Assembly: GCA_900045905.1 (NCBI GenBank)
Contig: FCNS01000008.1
Coordinates: 124,001-188,000, forward strand
Source of the DNA: Clostridiales bacterium CHKCI001
Lineage (GTDB): Bacteria; Bacillota; Clostridia; Lachnospirales; Lachnospiraceae
Length of the DNA: 64,000 nt
Direction: 5' to 3'
Position 1 is the first letter of the stretch. Every line of letters begins with the position of its first letter. Below, piece by piece: positions 25,930 to 35,907 of the stretch. The notes beneath the pieces were generated by a model that had not been told where the DNA came from, did no database searches, and saw only the letters and a list, made by a program, of their open reading frames with translations. The translations under genes were made by a program, and so were the position numbers.

Positions 25930-27339
25930 TTACCGTTCGGTATGATGCAGCCGCAGACGGAAAAATCGTTCTTTTACTCTTTTCCATGAAAATGGAATAA
26001 TTGGATAGAAATAATTTCTTCCAGAAAAAGTCTTATTACAAGTAATTGCTAAAACAGCAATAACTACACCAGCAATAAAACCTGGTAAATTAAAAATAGC
26101 TGTTAAAATCAGCGTAATTAAACGCATAAATTTGATTGCATATCCAAGCTCAAAACTAGACTGTGTATAATTAGCCACAGCCACAAATGCCATATAAAGC
26201 ATTGGCTCTGAATTAAACCAGCCTGATTTTACAGAAAACTCTCCTAATACAAGCGCCGCCATAACACTAAGCGGTGTCGTAAGCATACTCGGCGTATTCA
26301 CTGCTGCTAAACGCAATCCATCAATCGAGAGTTCTAACAACAACAACTGTAAAATCAATGGTACATTTACCGTTTCTTTTACTCGAATAAACAATAACCA
26401 ATCTGGCAGCCACTCCGGATTTTGCATTAATAGTAACCAAAGTGGAGTCACAATTAATGTCATAATAGAAATAATCAGACGAGTTAAACGAAGATATGTT
26501 CCTGTAATAGGAGGGAAATAGTAATCATCCGCTTCCTCAATAATATCAAAAACAGAGGACGGCAATATCAACGCTGAAGGAGAATTATCTACAAGAACGG
26601 CAATATTTCCCTCTAATACACAAGCTGCTGCTGTATCAGGTCTTTCTGTAAACTTAAATTTTGGAAATGGATTATACCATTTATATGGATAAATACATTC
26701 TGCCAAACTCTGTTGATTCATCGTAAGTGCATCCACTTCTAAATTTTGAATTTTTCCTCGTAATTTTTCCAAAAGTCCCGAATCTACCCGATCTTCAATG
26801 TAACATAGACATATATCTGTCATAGAACGCCGCCCTGTTTGCAACACTTCCATTGTTAATTGCGGATCTCGAATTCTTCTTCGAATTAACGCAGTATTAA
26901 ATACTAATGTCTCTACAAACCCATCTCTGGATCCTCGCATTGTTTTATCTTTTTCAGGTTCCGAAACAGAACGAGCGGGATAAGTACGACAATCAATTTC
27001 CAAACACTGTGTATATCCATCAATAAATAGCAGGGTCTGACCGCATAATAATTTTAAAATTGCATCATCATATTGTTTGGCTAAACCAATTTCTGCATAG
27101 GGCAATAAGATTTTAGAAAATTCATGGGCCTCTTCTGGAAATTCTTTTGGAATTTGTTTAAATAGAAACTCCAATAATTTCTCTAATATTTCATCTTTTG
27201 TGAATCCGTCAATACAATAAAGAACTGCTTGACGATCTCCAATTTTCATGACACGATAAATAACATCAAAATTACGACCTATTCGTAATTCTTGCTGCAT
27301 ATATGACATAACCTGAGAAATTTCAGAATGAATTTGCAT
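25930..27339 (-). CDS. spore protein of the GerA/SpoVAF family
   Basis: A 469-residue inner spore membrane protein. A large soluble N-terminal domain (about 1-270, with FVETLVFNTALIRRRIRDPQL and GNIAVLVDNSPSALILPSS) precedes five to six helices between about 285 and 440 and a basic C-terminal tail. This is the GerA A-subunit architecture. No B or C germinant-receptor subunits are adjacent, and the single-gene arrangement and length are closer to SpoVAF, which works with the SpoVA channel. No spoVA genes are in the window. It supports a spore-forming host. GGAGG precedes the ATG. Confidence 0.85.
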   Translation of the reverse strand: MQIHSEISQVMSYMQQELRIGRNFDVIYRVMKIGDRQAVLYCIDGFTKDEILEKLLEFLFKQIPKEFPEEAHEFSKILLPYAEIGLAKQYDDAILKLLCGQTLLFIDGYTQCLEIDCRTYPARSVSEPEKDKTMRGSRDGFVETLVFNTALIRRRIRDPQLTMEVLQTGRRSMTDICLCYIEDRVDSGLLEKLRGKIQNLEVDALTMNQQSLAECIYPYKWYNPFPKFKFTERPDTAAACVLEGNIAVLVDNSPSALILPSSVFDIIEEADDYYFPPITGTYLRLTRLIISIMTLIVTPLWLLLMQNPEWLPDWLLFIRVKETVNVPLILQLLLLELSIDGLRLAAVNTPSMLTTPLSVMAALVLGEFSVKSGWFNSEPMLYMAFVAVANYTQSSFELGYAIKFMRLITLILTAIFNLPGFIAGVVIAVLAITCNKTFSGRNYFYPIIPFSWKRVKERFFRLRLHHTER

Positions 27340-27515
27340 GAAAATCCTCCTTTTTTGGTACTGTTACACTGTAAAATAAACTTCTATTTCACAATTATTT
27401 ACGAAAACAGTATTTGCAAAAAGAAAGAAACTATTCATATTTCTAAAACTTATTCCAGTCAAAAAAATTTACTATTCCTAATAAGTTGCTAGAATCAAAC
27501 CGACACCTAAAAAAA

Positions 27516-28103
27516 TTAATTCAACTCATAAGTATGCATATCAATTCCCCACTGCCTTTTATATATTTTTCTAGTAATTTGAAAGAATTGAAATCCAACT
27601 ACTCCTCCCACTGTATTATGGAACAAATCATCCAATTCAAACCAACCTCTACATGTAAAATACTGACTCAACTCAATAAACAATGTGAAACCAAACGAAG
27701 CTAGTAAAATCCATCGAAATTTTCTAAATTTTTGCTCAAGTATTGGAAGTAAAATTCCATACGGAATTAACATAACAATATTTCCAACAATTTCCCAAAG
27801 CGCTTGTTTATTTCCTTGAATCCACGCACCATATGACCACAAAAATTTTAAAATTGTACGATGATCTTCTGACGAAGTACGATTTAATAATGTAAGTCCG
27901 ATTACAACCCCAATATAAATTGATAGCAAAACTCCTGCAATAACTACTCTTTTTGTAAACTTCCAATGATTTCTTATTCCATACAATACGAATATAATTA
28001 TCATACTCAAAACGCTAATACATCCCACTTCCCACCATGAAAAAGAAAACATTCGCATTAACCAAGAAATTCCTGTTAGATTTGTCGTTTCGTTTATATC
28101 CAT
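27516..28103 (-). CDS. VanZ-family membrane protein
   Basis: About 195 residues with five predicted helices and the VanZ signature: LNRTSSEDHRTIL, NIVMLIPYGILLP, IELSQYFTCRGWFELDDLFHNTVGGVVGF. VanZ of vancomycin-resistance elements gives low-level teicoplanin resistance, but most chromosomal homologues have unknown roles in the envelope. The ATG at 28103 has AAGG six bases upstream; an ATG at 28121 would be preceded by nothing comparable. It follows loaP and is separated from it by a promoter that fires straight into a terminator hairpin. Confidence 0.85.
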   Translation of the reverse strand: MDINETTNLTGISWLMRMFSFSWWEVGCISVLSMIIIFVLYGIRNHWKFTKRVVIAGVLLSIYIGVVIGLTLLNRTSSEDHRTILKFLWSYGAWIQGNKQALWEIVGNIVMLIPYGILLPILEQKFRKFRWILLASFGFTLFIELSQYFTCRGWFELDDLFHNTVGGVVGFQFFQITRKIYKRQWGIDMHTYELN

Positions 28104-28164
28104 TTCATCCCTTCTTTCCATAGAGGAACTAACTGTTACCGTAGCGGAATCTATAAAAGTAACT

Positions 28165-28228
28165 AAAAAAGCCCATAGGAAAATCTCCTATCGGCTCTCA
28201 TTATACTTTATGTTGCTAAAGGAATCAA
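28165..28228 (-). promoter_or_regulatory. promoter with immediate terminator hairpin before vanZ
   Basis: -35 TTGATT (28228-28223), 17-bp spacer, -10 TATAAT (28205-28200). The predicted start falls at the 5' edge of a hairpin, GCCGATAGGAG (28195-28185) with CCTATGGGC (28179-28171), followed by TTTTTT. A transcript would have to pass this intrinsic terminator to reach vanZ. The gene just upstream encodes a LoaP-type antiterminator. Confidence 0.6.
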
Positions 28229-28296
28229 GTAATTGATTAGTAAATTAACAAAAAATTTGAATATTTAAAATTTATTTCCAAAAAATTAACATCTTT

Positions 28297-28818
28297 TTAA
28301 CTTTGCTCTTCTTTTTGCAGGATTTCAATTCCCATATGGACATCTGTAGTGCTTCCCATAAACGTGGTTCTCACAACTGCAATTCTTTTATGCAAATTGA
28401 CTTTTATAATTTCTCCTTCATAATCTTTTAAATTTCCCTCTAGAATTCGAACTTTATTTCCCTTTTCAACCATAACCTTACTAATATTCGCAACATGATC
28501 TTTTCCACCCCAACGTTGGATAAAATATACTTCTTTTTCTTTCAATGGAATAAAGCTTCCTTCGTTATCCCCTAACAGCTTTGTTAGTTTTGGGACGTTC
28601 TTTAATTTAAGAAATACCTTTTCTGGATTATCTGTAACAATAAATACATAACCAGGAAATAATTTCTCTTTTATCACATTCCATTTTCCATCTATCTTCC
28701 TCATTCGCTCTCTCTGTGGAAAAAAACATTCAATCAGCGTATCATCTGTGATAATTGTTTGGATTAGCTGACAAGTTAAATTTTCTTGTCCATTCTTCAC
28801 TTGTATTACATACCACAT
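28297..28818 (-). CDS. loaP: LoaP-type specialised NusG paralogue (antiterminator)
   Basis: A 173-residue transcription factor with an N-terminal NGN domain (MWYVIQVKNGQENL, ECFFPQRERMRKIDGKWNVIKEKLFPGYVFI) and a C-terminal KOW domain (EKGNKVRILEGNLKDYEGEIIKV). Specialised paralogues of this kind in Firmicutes bind RNA polymerase and a leader hairpin to prevent termination in long operons, often polysaccharide or antibiotic clusters. The ATG at 28818 has GGGAGG nine bases upstream; an in-frame TTG at 28824 lies too near it. No long operon follows; the immediate downstream target is vanZ behind a terminator. Confidence 0.82.
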   Translation of the reverse strand: MWYVIQVKNGQENLTCQLIQTIITDDTLIECFFPQRERMRKIDGKWNVIKEKLFPGYVFIVTDNPEKVFLKLKNVPKLTKLLGDNEGSFIPLKEKEVYFIQRWGGKDHVANISKVMVEKGNKVRILEGNLKDYEGEIIKVNLHKRIAVVRTTFMGSTTDVHMGIEILQKEEQS

Positions 28819-28981
28819 TATCAATAACCTCCCAGAAATAATCGTTTTATTTCCTACATATAAAGCGGATATCTCGAATTCTTTACTGCTTAATCTTTCG
28901 TATTTTACATTATGTATATTATATCCCAGTCCTCTTTTCTAGTCAATATGTATTTTTCTTCCATTAGAAGAACTTTCCGTC

Positions 28982-29021
28982 AAAAAAAGACTCTTTTACT
29001 AAAAGCAAAAGAGTCTTTTTT
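28982..29021 (-). terminator. terminator of nifJ
   Basis: Fifteen-base-pair stem, 28983-28997 with 29007-29021 (central GACTCTTTT/AAAAGAGTC), with A and T tracts on both sides. Confidence 0.85.
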
Positions 29022-29047
29022 CCTACTTAAAATAATTTATATCTTAA

Positions 29048-32000
29048 TTATTTTTTATCCTCATCAATTGCGTATAATTCAACCATTTTTTGAAGCTGTG
29101 CATACTTTTCTGCTGCCTTTAATTCAGCTTCTGCAAACAGTTTTTCTGCTCTTTCTGGATTGGAACGCATCAAGGATGTGTAACGAACTTCACGTTTTAA
29201 GAAATCTGTATAGCTTTCTGTTGGAGCCTTAGAATCTAACTGGAATGGATTCTTTCCTTGTGCTTTCAAACGTGGATCGAAACGGAATAAGTGCCAGTAA
29301 CCAGCCTTTACTGCATCCTTTTCTTCTGTCATAGCATTCTTTAAGCCGCCCTTAATACCATGGTTGATACATGGAGCGTAAGCGATAATAATGGATGGTC
29401 CATTGTAGCTTTCTGCTTCAGAAATAGCCTTTACGCACTGATTATAATCTGCACCCATAGCGATCTGAGCAACATAAATATAACCATAGCTGATAGAAAT
29501 AGCTGCTAAATCTTTTTGCTTAATATCTTTACCACCTGCTGCGAACTGAGCAATTGCACCAATTGGAGTAGCCTTGGAAGCCTGTCCACCTGTGTTGGAG
29601 TAAACTTCTGTGTTGAATACCATTACATTTACATCCTGTCCAGAAGCCAATACATGGTCAACACCGCCGTAACCGATATCGAATGCCCATCCATCACCAC
29701 CGAAGATCCACTGGGACTTCTTAGCTAAGAAATCTTTATTCTTAACGATATCCTTGCAAAGGTCACAGTCTCCACCGTTAGCTTGGATACAAGCAACTAA
29801 TGCTGCAGCAGCTGTTCCGTTAGTAGCTCCGCATTCAAATGTTTCTAAGTATTTTTCACAAGCTTCTTTAATATTAGCATTATCAGAAACTTCTGCTAAC
29901 TTAGTAACTTTTGTCTTTAAGCCCTTACGTAACTGTTCTTGAGCTAAATGCATACCGAAACCAAATTCAGCATTATCTTCAAATAAGGAGTTACACCAAG
30001 CTGGTCCCTTACCTTCTTTGTTTACTGTATAAGGAGTAGATGGTGAAGAGTTACCCCAAATAGATGTACAACCTGTTGCATTTGCAATATACATTCTATC
30101 ACCGAATAACTGTGTGATTAACTTCGCATATGGAGTTTCACCACAACCTGCACAAGCACCAGAGAACTCAAGTAATGGCTGCTTGAACTGGCTTCCCTTA
30201 ACAGTTGTCTCTTTGAACTTAGCCAAAACTTCTGGCTTTTCAGATACTGTTAAACCATAATCAAAGTATTTCTGTTCTTCTTTGTTTGCTTCGTAGTTAA
30301 CCATGGATAATGCCTTATTACCCTTCTTACCTGGGCAGACATTCACACAGGAACCACATCCGCTACAGTCAGCAGCAGAAATTGTCATGCAGAAATAATA
30401 TCCTGGCATACCTGTCATAGGAATCTTCTTCATTCCTTCTGGAGCTGCAGCAGCTTCTTCTTCATTCATAACAACTGGACGAATAACTGCATGAGGACAT
30501 ACATAAGAACAGAAGTTACACTGAATACAATTTTCAGAATTCCAACATGGAATATCTACTGCAATACCACGTTTTTCATAAGCAGCAGAACCAGATGGTG
30601 TAGAACCATCTACATATTCTTCAAACGCAGATACTGGTAAGTTATTACCTTCTTGATGATTAATAGCAGACTGAATATTATTAACGAAATCTACTACATC
30701 TTGTCTGTCACCTGTTACAGTTACATTCAAATCTTCGAATTCTGCGTTCTTCCAAGATTCTGGAATCTTTCTTTCAATTGCACCGTCAATACCACGATCA
30801 ATTGCATCATGATTCATCTTAACGATTGCTTCACCTTTTCTTCCATAAGTTGCAGTTGCAGCATCTTTCATATATTTTACTGCATCATCTACTGGGATGA
30901 TACCAGATAATTTGAAGAATGCAGCCTGCAATACAGTATTGATACGATTGCCAAGTCCAATTTCCTTACCAATTGTAATACCGTCAATTGTATATAATTT
31001 GATATTATGATCTGCAATATACTTCTTAGCCTGTCCTGGAAGATGCTTATCTAATTCTTCATCGGACCAACCGCAGTTTAATAAGAATGTACCGCCATCT
31101 ACCAAATCCTGAACCATATTATACTTTCTTACATATGCAGGATTATGACATGCTACAAAGTCAGCCTGGCTAATCAGATAAGTAGACTTAATTGGTTCAT
31201 CACCAAATCTTAAGTGAGAAATTGTAACACCACCAGATTTCTTGGAGTCATAATCAAAGTATGCCTGTGCATATTTATTTGTATGGTCACCAATAATCTT
31301 AACAGAGTTCTTGTTTGCACCTACTGTACCATCTGCACCGAGACCCCAGAATTTACAACGTGTTGTAGACTTTGGAGCAGAATCAATTACTTCTGTTACA
31401 TCTACAGATAAGTTTGTAACATCATCCTTAATGGATACTGTGAATCTTGGTTTTGTTTCATTATGGAATACTGCTGCAATATGAGATGGATTCGTATCTT
31501 TAGAACCTAATCCGTAACGTCCAGAGAATACTGTAACATCTTTGAATTTTGTATCTTTAATTGCAGCTAACACATCTAAGTATAATGGCTCACCAATGGA
31601 ACCTGGTTCTTTTGTTCTATCCATAACACTAATCTTTTTGACTGTGTCTGGAATTACAGATAATAAATGCTTTGCAGAGAATGGTCTGTACAGATGAACT
31701 TTAACAAGACCAACTTTTTCTCCTCTAGCTGTTAAGAAATCAATTGTCTCTTCAATTGTCTCACAAACGGAACCCATAGCAATAATAATATGTTCTGCAT
31801 CTGGAGCACCATAGTAATTAAATAACTTATAATCCGTACCAATCTTAGCATTAACCTTGTCCATGTATTCTTGAGCTAAATCTGGAATAGCATCATAATA
31901 CTTGTTACAAGCTTCTCTTGCCTGGAAGAAGATATCTGGGTTCTGAGCAGAACCTCTTTCACATGGATGATTTGGATTTAACGCATGTGCACGGAATGCA

Positions 32001-32602
32001 TCAACTGCATCCATATCTACCATATCTTTTAAATCTTCATAGTCCCAAACTTCAATTTTCTGGTATTCATGAGATGTACGGAAACCATCAAAGAAATTAA
32101 TAAATGGAATCTTTCCTTTGATTGCAGTACAGTGAGCAACTGGTGTTAAGTCCATAACTTCCTGTACAGAGTTGGAACATAACATAGCACAACCTGTCTG
32201 ACGGCAAGCATATACATCAGAATGATCACCAAAAATGTTTAATGCATGGCTAGCAAGAGCACGTGCAGATACGTTAATAACGCCTGGTAATAATTCACCT
32301 GCAATCTTATAAAGGTTTGGAATCATTAATAATAATCCCTGAGAAGCTGTATAAGTTGTTGTTAAAGCACCTGCTGCTAAGGAACCATGTACAGTACCTG
32401 CTGCACCTGCTTCAGATTGCATTTCCTCAATCTTAACTGTTTCACCAAAAATATTTTTCTGTCCTGCAGTTGCCCATTTATCAGACACTTCTGCCATTGG
32501 AGAAGATGGTGTGATAGGATAAATGGCTGCTACATCGGTATACGCATAGGAAACATGAGCCGCAGCTGTATTACCGTCCATGGTCTTCATTTTTCTTGCC
32601 AT
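29048..32602 (-). CDS. nifJ: pyruvate:ferredoxin (flavodoxin) oxidoreductase
   Basis: A 1184-residue single-chain enzyme that converts pyruvate and CoA to acetyl-CoA, CO2 and reduced ferredoxin, the main pyruvate exit in clostridial fermentation. Order: pyrimidine-binding domain I at the N terminus (YPITPSSPMAEVSD), the gamma-like domain (about 420-630), a ferredoxin domain with CIQCNFCSYVCP and CSGCGSCVNVCP (about 695-765), then the thiamine diphosphate domain with CAGCGETPYAKL and GDGWAFDIGYGG. Conserved cysteines for three 4Fe-4S clusters are present. Its codon choice is more uniform than its neighbours', as expected of a highly expressed gene. It is monocistronic with a leader of about 150 bases. 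Confidence 0.96.
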   Translation of the reverse strand: MARKMKTMDGNTAAAHVSYAYTDVAAIYPITPSSPMAEVSDKWATAGQKNIFGETVKIEEMQSEAGAAGTVHGSLAAGALTTTYTASQGLLLMIPNLYKIAGELLPGVINVSARALASHALNIFGDHSDVYACRQTGCAMLCSNSVQEVMDLTPVAHCTAIKGKIPFINFFDGFRTSHEYQKIEVWDYEDLKDMVDMDAVDAFRAHALNPNHPCERGSAQNPDIFFQAREACNKYYDAIPDLAQEYMDKVNAKIGTDYKLFNYYGAPDAEHIIIAMGSVCETIEETIDFLTARGEKVGLVKVHLYRPFSAKHLLSVIPDTVKKISVMDRTKEPGSIGEPLYLDVLAAIKDTKFKDVTVFSGRYGLGSKDTNPSHIAAVFHNETKPRFTVSIKDDVTNLSVDVTEVIDSAPKSTTRCKFWGLGADGTVGANKNSVKIIGDHTNKYAQAYFDYDSKKSGGVTISHLRFGDEPIKSTYLISQADFVACHNPAYVRKYNMVQDLVDGGTFLLNCGWSDEELDKHLPGQAKKYIADHNIKLYTIDGITIGKEIGLGNRINTVLQAAFFKLSGIIPVDDAVKYMKDAATATYGRKGEAIVKMNHDAIDRGIDGAIERKIPESWKNAEFEDLNVTVTGDRQDVVDFVNNIQSAINHQEGNNLPVSAFEEYVDGSTPSGSAAYEKRGIAVDIPCWNSENCIQCNFCSYVCPHAVIRPVVMNEEEAAAAPEGMKKIPMTGMPGYYFCMTISAADCSGCGSCVNVCPGKKGNKALSMVNYEANKEEQKYFDYGLTVSEKPEVLAKFKETTVKGSQFKQPLLEFSGACAGCGETPYAKLITQLFGDRMYIANATGCTSIWGNSSPSTPYTVNKEGKGPAWCNSLFEDNAEFGFGMHLAQEQLRKGLKTKVTKLAEVSDNANIKEACEKYLETFECGATNGTAAAALVACIQANGGDCDLCKDIVKNKDFLAKKSQWIFGGDGWAFDIGYGGVDHVLASGQDVNVMVFNTEVYSNTGGQASKATPIGAIAQFAAGGKDIKQKDLAAISISYGYIYVAQIAMGADYNQCVKAISEAESYNGPSIIIAYAPCINHGIKGGLKNAMTEEKDAVKAGYWHLFRFDPRLKAQGKNPFQLDSKAPTESYTDFLKREVRYTSLMRSNPERAEKLFAEAELKAAEKYAQLQKMVELYAIDEDKK

Positions 32603-32759
32603 AGTAGTATTACCCTCCTAAATGATTCTTTTTTTAATGTCTAAGTAACATTCTTAGTTTCCTACATGGGGGTGTATTCATCCTTTATCATTCAAGTAGG
32701 CTCCTGATAAAAAATAAATAGAAAGAAACCTGAATCGTCACTAACATCCTACTTCCTTT

Positions 32760-32788
32760 ATTATACACGAATCCACTAATTTTGCAAA
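32760..32788 (-). promoter_or_regulatory. nifJ promoter
   Basis: -35 TTTGCA (32788-32783), 17-bp spacer, -10 TATAAT (32765-32760), about 150 bases before the start codon. Confidence 0.65.
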
Positions 32789-32975
32789 CATTCTTATGTA
32801 TTTTTTTCAATAATTTTTAAATTTTGTACAATCTGCTCGTGCTATTTTTCCAAAGTTATGCAAAAGAACAGGAATCTGATCATTCCTTCGCATACTTCGC
32901 TAGAAAAGAGAAGAGAATAATTATCATTTTAAGAATTTTATCCAAAAAAATGTCTTAAATTAAAGCTTAGAGCCC

Positions 32976-33004
32976 TTGCAACAATAAAAATTGTATACTA
33001 TAAT
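32976..33004 (+). promoter_or_regulatory. promoter of the tandem GNAT gene
   Basis: -35 TTGCAA (32976-32981), 17-bp spacer, -10 TATAAT (32999-33004). The leader of about 120 bases is AT-rich without recognised structure. Confidence 0.7.
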
Positions 33005-33133
33005 CTAAATAAATTACTATGAAAGCACTGGCAAACAAACAGGTAAAAACAAATTTATTTATACCTAATATCTAAGTCTTTGTCAGCCAAACAAGTATAA
33101 ATATGTACATAATAAATGACAGGGGGACTTTTC

Positions 33134-33943
33134 TTGATTATATATGATCTTAATAAAAACCAAATCAAAGATATTCAAATTCTATATGAACTTTGTAATC
33201 AAAAAGAACGGCTTACACTAGAACCAATACCAAAGGAATCCAAACTTTTCTATGTTCAATACAAAGAAAACCAACTTATCTGCTTTGCAAGTTGTATTTT
33301 TTCCGATAACGATATCGAAATTCGTGCAATGACACATCCTGATTTTCGTCGTAATGGATATTTTCAACAACTTATTACAGAGTTACAGGAACTTTATCCT
33401 GATCGAACAATCCTACTTCCATGGAATGGAAAGAGTCAAACTGCCCGCCGCTGTTACGAATCTCTCGGAGCAGAACCAGAACCAGCAGAATATTTACTCA
33501 GTTATATTGTATATCATCCATTCCTTTCTTCTTTTTATAATAGTATTGAATTAGTGGCAGAATCCGACAAAGAATACCTTGCTGACCTGCATAGCCATAT
33601 CTTCGACGAAAAGATAAATAATTCGAAAGAATATATTCATTATTTTTCTGATGCAGGAAAAGCATATCGTATTGTATGGAGCGGACAGACAATCGGTATG
33701 TATTATCTTGGAAAGATTCATATTGCTCCAAATAATACGAGCTGGTACTTATATGGTTTCGGAATCCTTCCAAAATATAGAGGAAAGGGACTTGCACTTC
33801 AAACATTACAAAAGTTAAATCATAAATTAAAGGAAGGCGAGCAGCTTGTCGTACAGGTTTCTGAACGAAATCACGCAGCCTTCCAACTTTATCAAAAATT
33901 CGGGTTTAGCATTAGCCAGACACTCGTCTGGTATGTTCTCTAA
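33134..33943 (+). CDS. tandem GNAT-family N-acetyltransferase
   Basis: About 269 residues with two acetyltransferase folds in a row. The first has the CoA-loop motif HPDFRRNGYFQQLI (about 70-85) and RRCYESLGAE. The second has LPKYRGKGLALQTL (about 217-230) and NHAAFQLYQKFGFS. The substrate is unknown. GGGGGA lies six to seven bases before a TTG at 33134, which is preferred to an ATG at 33116 that contains the ribosome binding site within its first codons. It is one of the few plus-strand genes, and converges with dapF. Confidence 0.82.
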   Translation: MIIYDLNKNQIKDIQILYELCNQKERLTLEPIPKESKLFYVQYKENQLICFASCIFSDNDIEIRAMTHPDFRRNGYFQQLITELQELYPDRTILLPWNGKSQTARRCYESLGAEPEPAEYLLSYIVYHPFLSSFYNSIELVAESDKEYLADLHSHIFDEKINNSKEYIHYFSDAGKAYRIVWSGQTIGMYYLGKIHIAPNNTSWYLYGFGILPKYRGKGLALQTLQKLNHKLKEGEQLVVQVSERNHAAFQLYQKFGFSISQTLVWYVL

Positions 33944-33969
33944 CTTAGCTGAATATTAAAAGAATTTCT

Positions 33970-34809
33970 TTATAGAGAAATAAAATAGTTACCTTCAAAT
34001 ACAATCTCTGCTGAACCAGTCATATAAATACAATTATCTTCGTCTCTCCATTCTATCTGCAATGTTCCACCTGGAAGATCAACGTTTACTTCACGTCCTG
34101 TGTAACCGCAGCTTGCAGCTACAACTGCGGCAGCACAGGCACCAGTCCCACATGCAAGCGTTTCTCCGCTGCCCCTTTCCCAAACTCTCACCTGAATATG
34201 TTTCGAATCTATAACCTTTACAAATTCAATATTTGCATGTTTTGGGAAAACAGGATGTCTTTCCAAAAGAGGACCATAAATTTGAACTACTTCATCTTCC
34301 AGATACTGCTGAAAAATTACTCCATGTGGATTTCCGATCGACACAGCATGCATGATAAATGTAACCGAACCAATCGTAACTGGACAAAAATGAACAGGAG
34401 ACTGCCTAATATGTATTGGTATTTTCTGTGCATCCCAAATTGGTTCACCCATAGCAACTTGTATCTGTTTTACTTCTCCATCTTCCAAAAATAATGTTAA
34501 CTTCTTAATTCCTGCTTTTGTTTCTACAAAAATTTCTGGTTTCTCTACAATTTTGTTTTCATACACATATTTTCCAATGCATCGGATTCCGTTTCCGCAC
34601 ATCTCTGCTTCTGAACCATCTGCATTAAAAATCCTCATTTTACAATCTGCACACTCAGAAGGCTCAATTAGAATTAATCCATCTGCTCCAATCCCAAAAT
34701 GTTGTTTACTCATTTGTACTGCAAGCATCTCTGGCTCTTCTACTTTCTGCTCAAAGCAGTCAATGTATACATAATCATTGCCTAAACCATGCATCTTTGT
34801 AAACTTCAT
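33970..34809 (-). CDS. dapF: diaminopimelate epimerase
   Basis: A 279-residue enzyme that converts LL- to meso-diaminopimelate for peptidoglycan and lysine. The two catalytic cysteines lie in EMCGNGIRCIGKYV (about residue 73) and ACGTGACAAAVVAA (about 220). The N-terminal KMHGLGNDYVYID is standard. The start overlaps the dipeptidase stop by four bases (ATGA), so the two are coupled. No other dap genes are nearby, which, with the neighbouring peptidases, suggests a link to murein-peptide salvage rather than only to the biosynthetic pathway. Confidence 0.95.
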   Translation of the reverse strand: MKFTKMHGLGNDYVYIDCFEQKVEEPEMLAVQMSKQHFGIGADGLILIEPSECADCKMRIFNADGSEAEMCGNGIRCIGKYVYENKIVEKPEIFVETKAGIKKLTLFLEDGEVKQIQVAMGEPIWDAQKIPIHIRQSPVHFCPVTIGSVTFIMHAVSIGNPHGVIFQQYLEDEVVQIYGPLLERHPVFPKHANIEFVKVIDSKHIQVRVWERGSGETLACGTGACAAAVVAASCGYTGREVNVDLPGGTLQIEWRDEDNCIYMTGSAEIVFEGNYFISL

Positions 34810-35786
34810 AGCACCTCCTGTATGAAACGCAACATATTTTTATAACATATCTTCTCCACTTCCTCCTCTGAAAATCCTGCTTTTTTCATACGTTCTGCTA
34901 AAATAGGCATCATAGAACAATCATCCATTTCAATATTTCGCTCAATTCCATCAAAATCTGTTCCAAGTCCAACAGATTCAATTCCTGCCAAATTTACAAT
35001 ATATTTCATATGTCGGATCAATCCATCAATTGTTCCCACTTCTCCTTTTCCTTCTTGATATTCTGTAAAACTTGCAGCAAAATTAATACCAATCACACCT
35101 CCTCGCTCTGCAAGCATACGGATCATATCATCTGTCATATTACGAACGTGAGGACAAATGGTTCTGGAATTTGAGTGACTCGCCAGAAATGGTTTCTTCG
35201 TATAACGACATACATCATAAAATCCTGCATCTCCAAGATGTGATACATCAATAATCATTCCAAGCCGTTCCATTTCTTCTAAAAAGTAAATTCCCATCTC
35301 TTTTATTCCATGTTCTGTCTCAGACTTTCCAAATGGTTCATTTTCTAACACTTTATTTGGAAAACCAATTTCATTTTCATAATTCCATGTCAGTGTAATA
35401 AGCCGTACTCCTAAACGGTAAAAGTCACGTAACAGCTCCATCCTTCCAAAACAAACCCCTCCCTCTTCTATTGCAAGTAATGCTGACATAATTCCCTCTC
35501 TTTTATTATTTAAAAGTTGATCAGCAGATGTAATAGGACGAATCCATTCAGAGTTTTTTTCCATCTCCATATAAAAAATATCTAACAAACTCATACAATC
35601 TTCTAATGGATATTTGGTATTTTCCTTATCAATAAAAAGAGCAAATGTCTGCATGAGATATCCAGCCTCTTTCATACGCATAATATCTAATTGCAATTCA
35701 TTGCTATTTAAAAAACACGACTTTCCTTGTTTCCTAAGTTCTCCAATCTGTGCAATTGTATCACAGTGCATATCAATAAACTTCAT
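34806..35786 (-). CDS. membrane dipeptidase family (M19) peptidase
   Basis: A 326-residue amidohydrolase-type dipeptidase without a signal peptide. FIDMHCDTI gives the first zinc ligands (H7-x-D9), IEEGG the bridging Glu near 125, DVSHLGD and SHSNSRTICPHVRNMTDDMI the later His ligands, and GLGTDFDGIE the final Asp. Bacterial relatives split dipeptides, including those with a C-terminal D-residue. Next to an NlpC/P60 endopeptidase it could hydrolyse L-Ala-D-Glu released from murein peptides (inference). It overlaps dapF downstream. Confidence 0.9.
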   Translation of the reverse strand: MKFIDMHCDTIAQIGELRKQGKSCFLNSNELQLDIMRMKEAGYLMQTFALFIDKENTKYPLEDCMSLLDIFYMEMEKNSEWIRPITSADQLLNNKREGIMSALLAIEEGGVCFGRMELLRDFYRLGVRLITLTWNYENEIGFPNKVLENEPFGKSETEHGIKEMGIYFLEEMERLGMIIDVSHLGDAGFYDVCRYTKKPFLASHSNSRTICPHVRNMTDDMIRMLAERGGVIGINFAASFTEYQEGKGEVGTIDGLIRHMKYIVNLAGIESVGLGTDFDGIERNIEMDDCSMMPILAERMKKAGFSEEEVEKICYKNMLRFIQEVL

Positions 35787-35907
35787 ATTTATTTCCTCCT
35801 TAAATGCGCTTTCATTATATCATATCAAGGAAGTCATCACAATATTTTACCGAACAAAAGTTTTGATTTCGGAATTATCTATACAACAAAACTCATTTTA
35901 TTCCTAC

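Larger units (their letters stand above)
32603..33133. other. 530-bp divergent region between nifJ and the GNAT gene
   Basis: Contains the nifJ leader, which can form a stem around CCTAC/GTAGG, plus a promoter on each strand annotated separately. The middle (about 32800-32940) shows no gene or recognised RNA. Confidence 0.6.

Noticed and set aside
29048-32602. Several 60-100-codon open frames on the plus strand inside nifJ
   Set aside because: They are shadows of a highly conserved gene, have no ribosome binding sites and give Cys/Asn-rich nonsense products.
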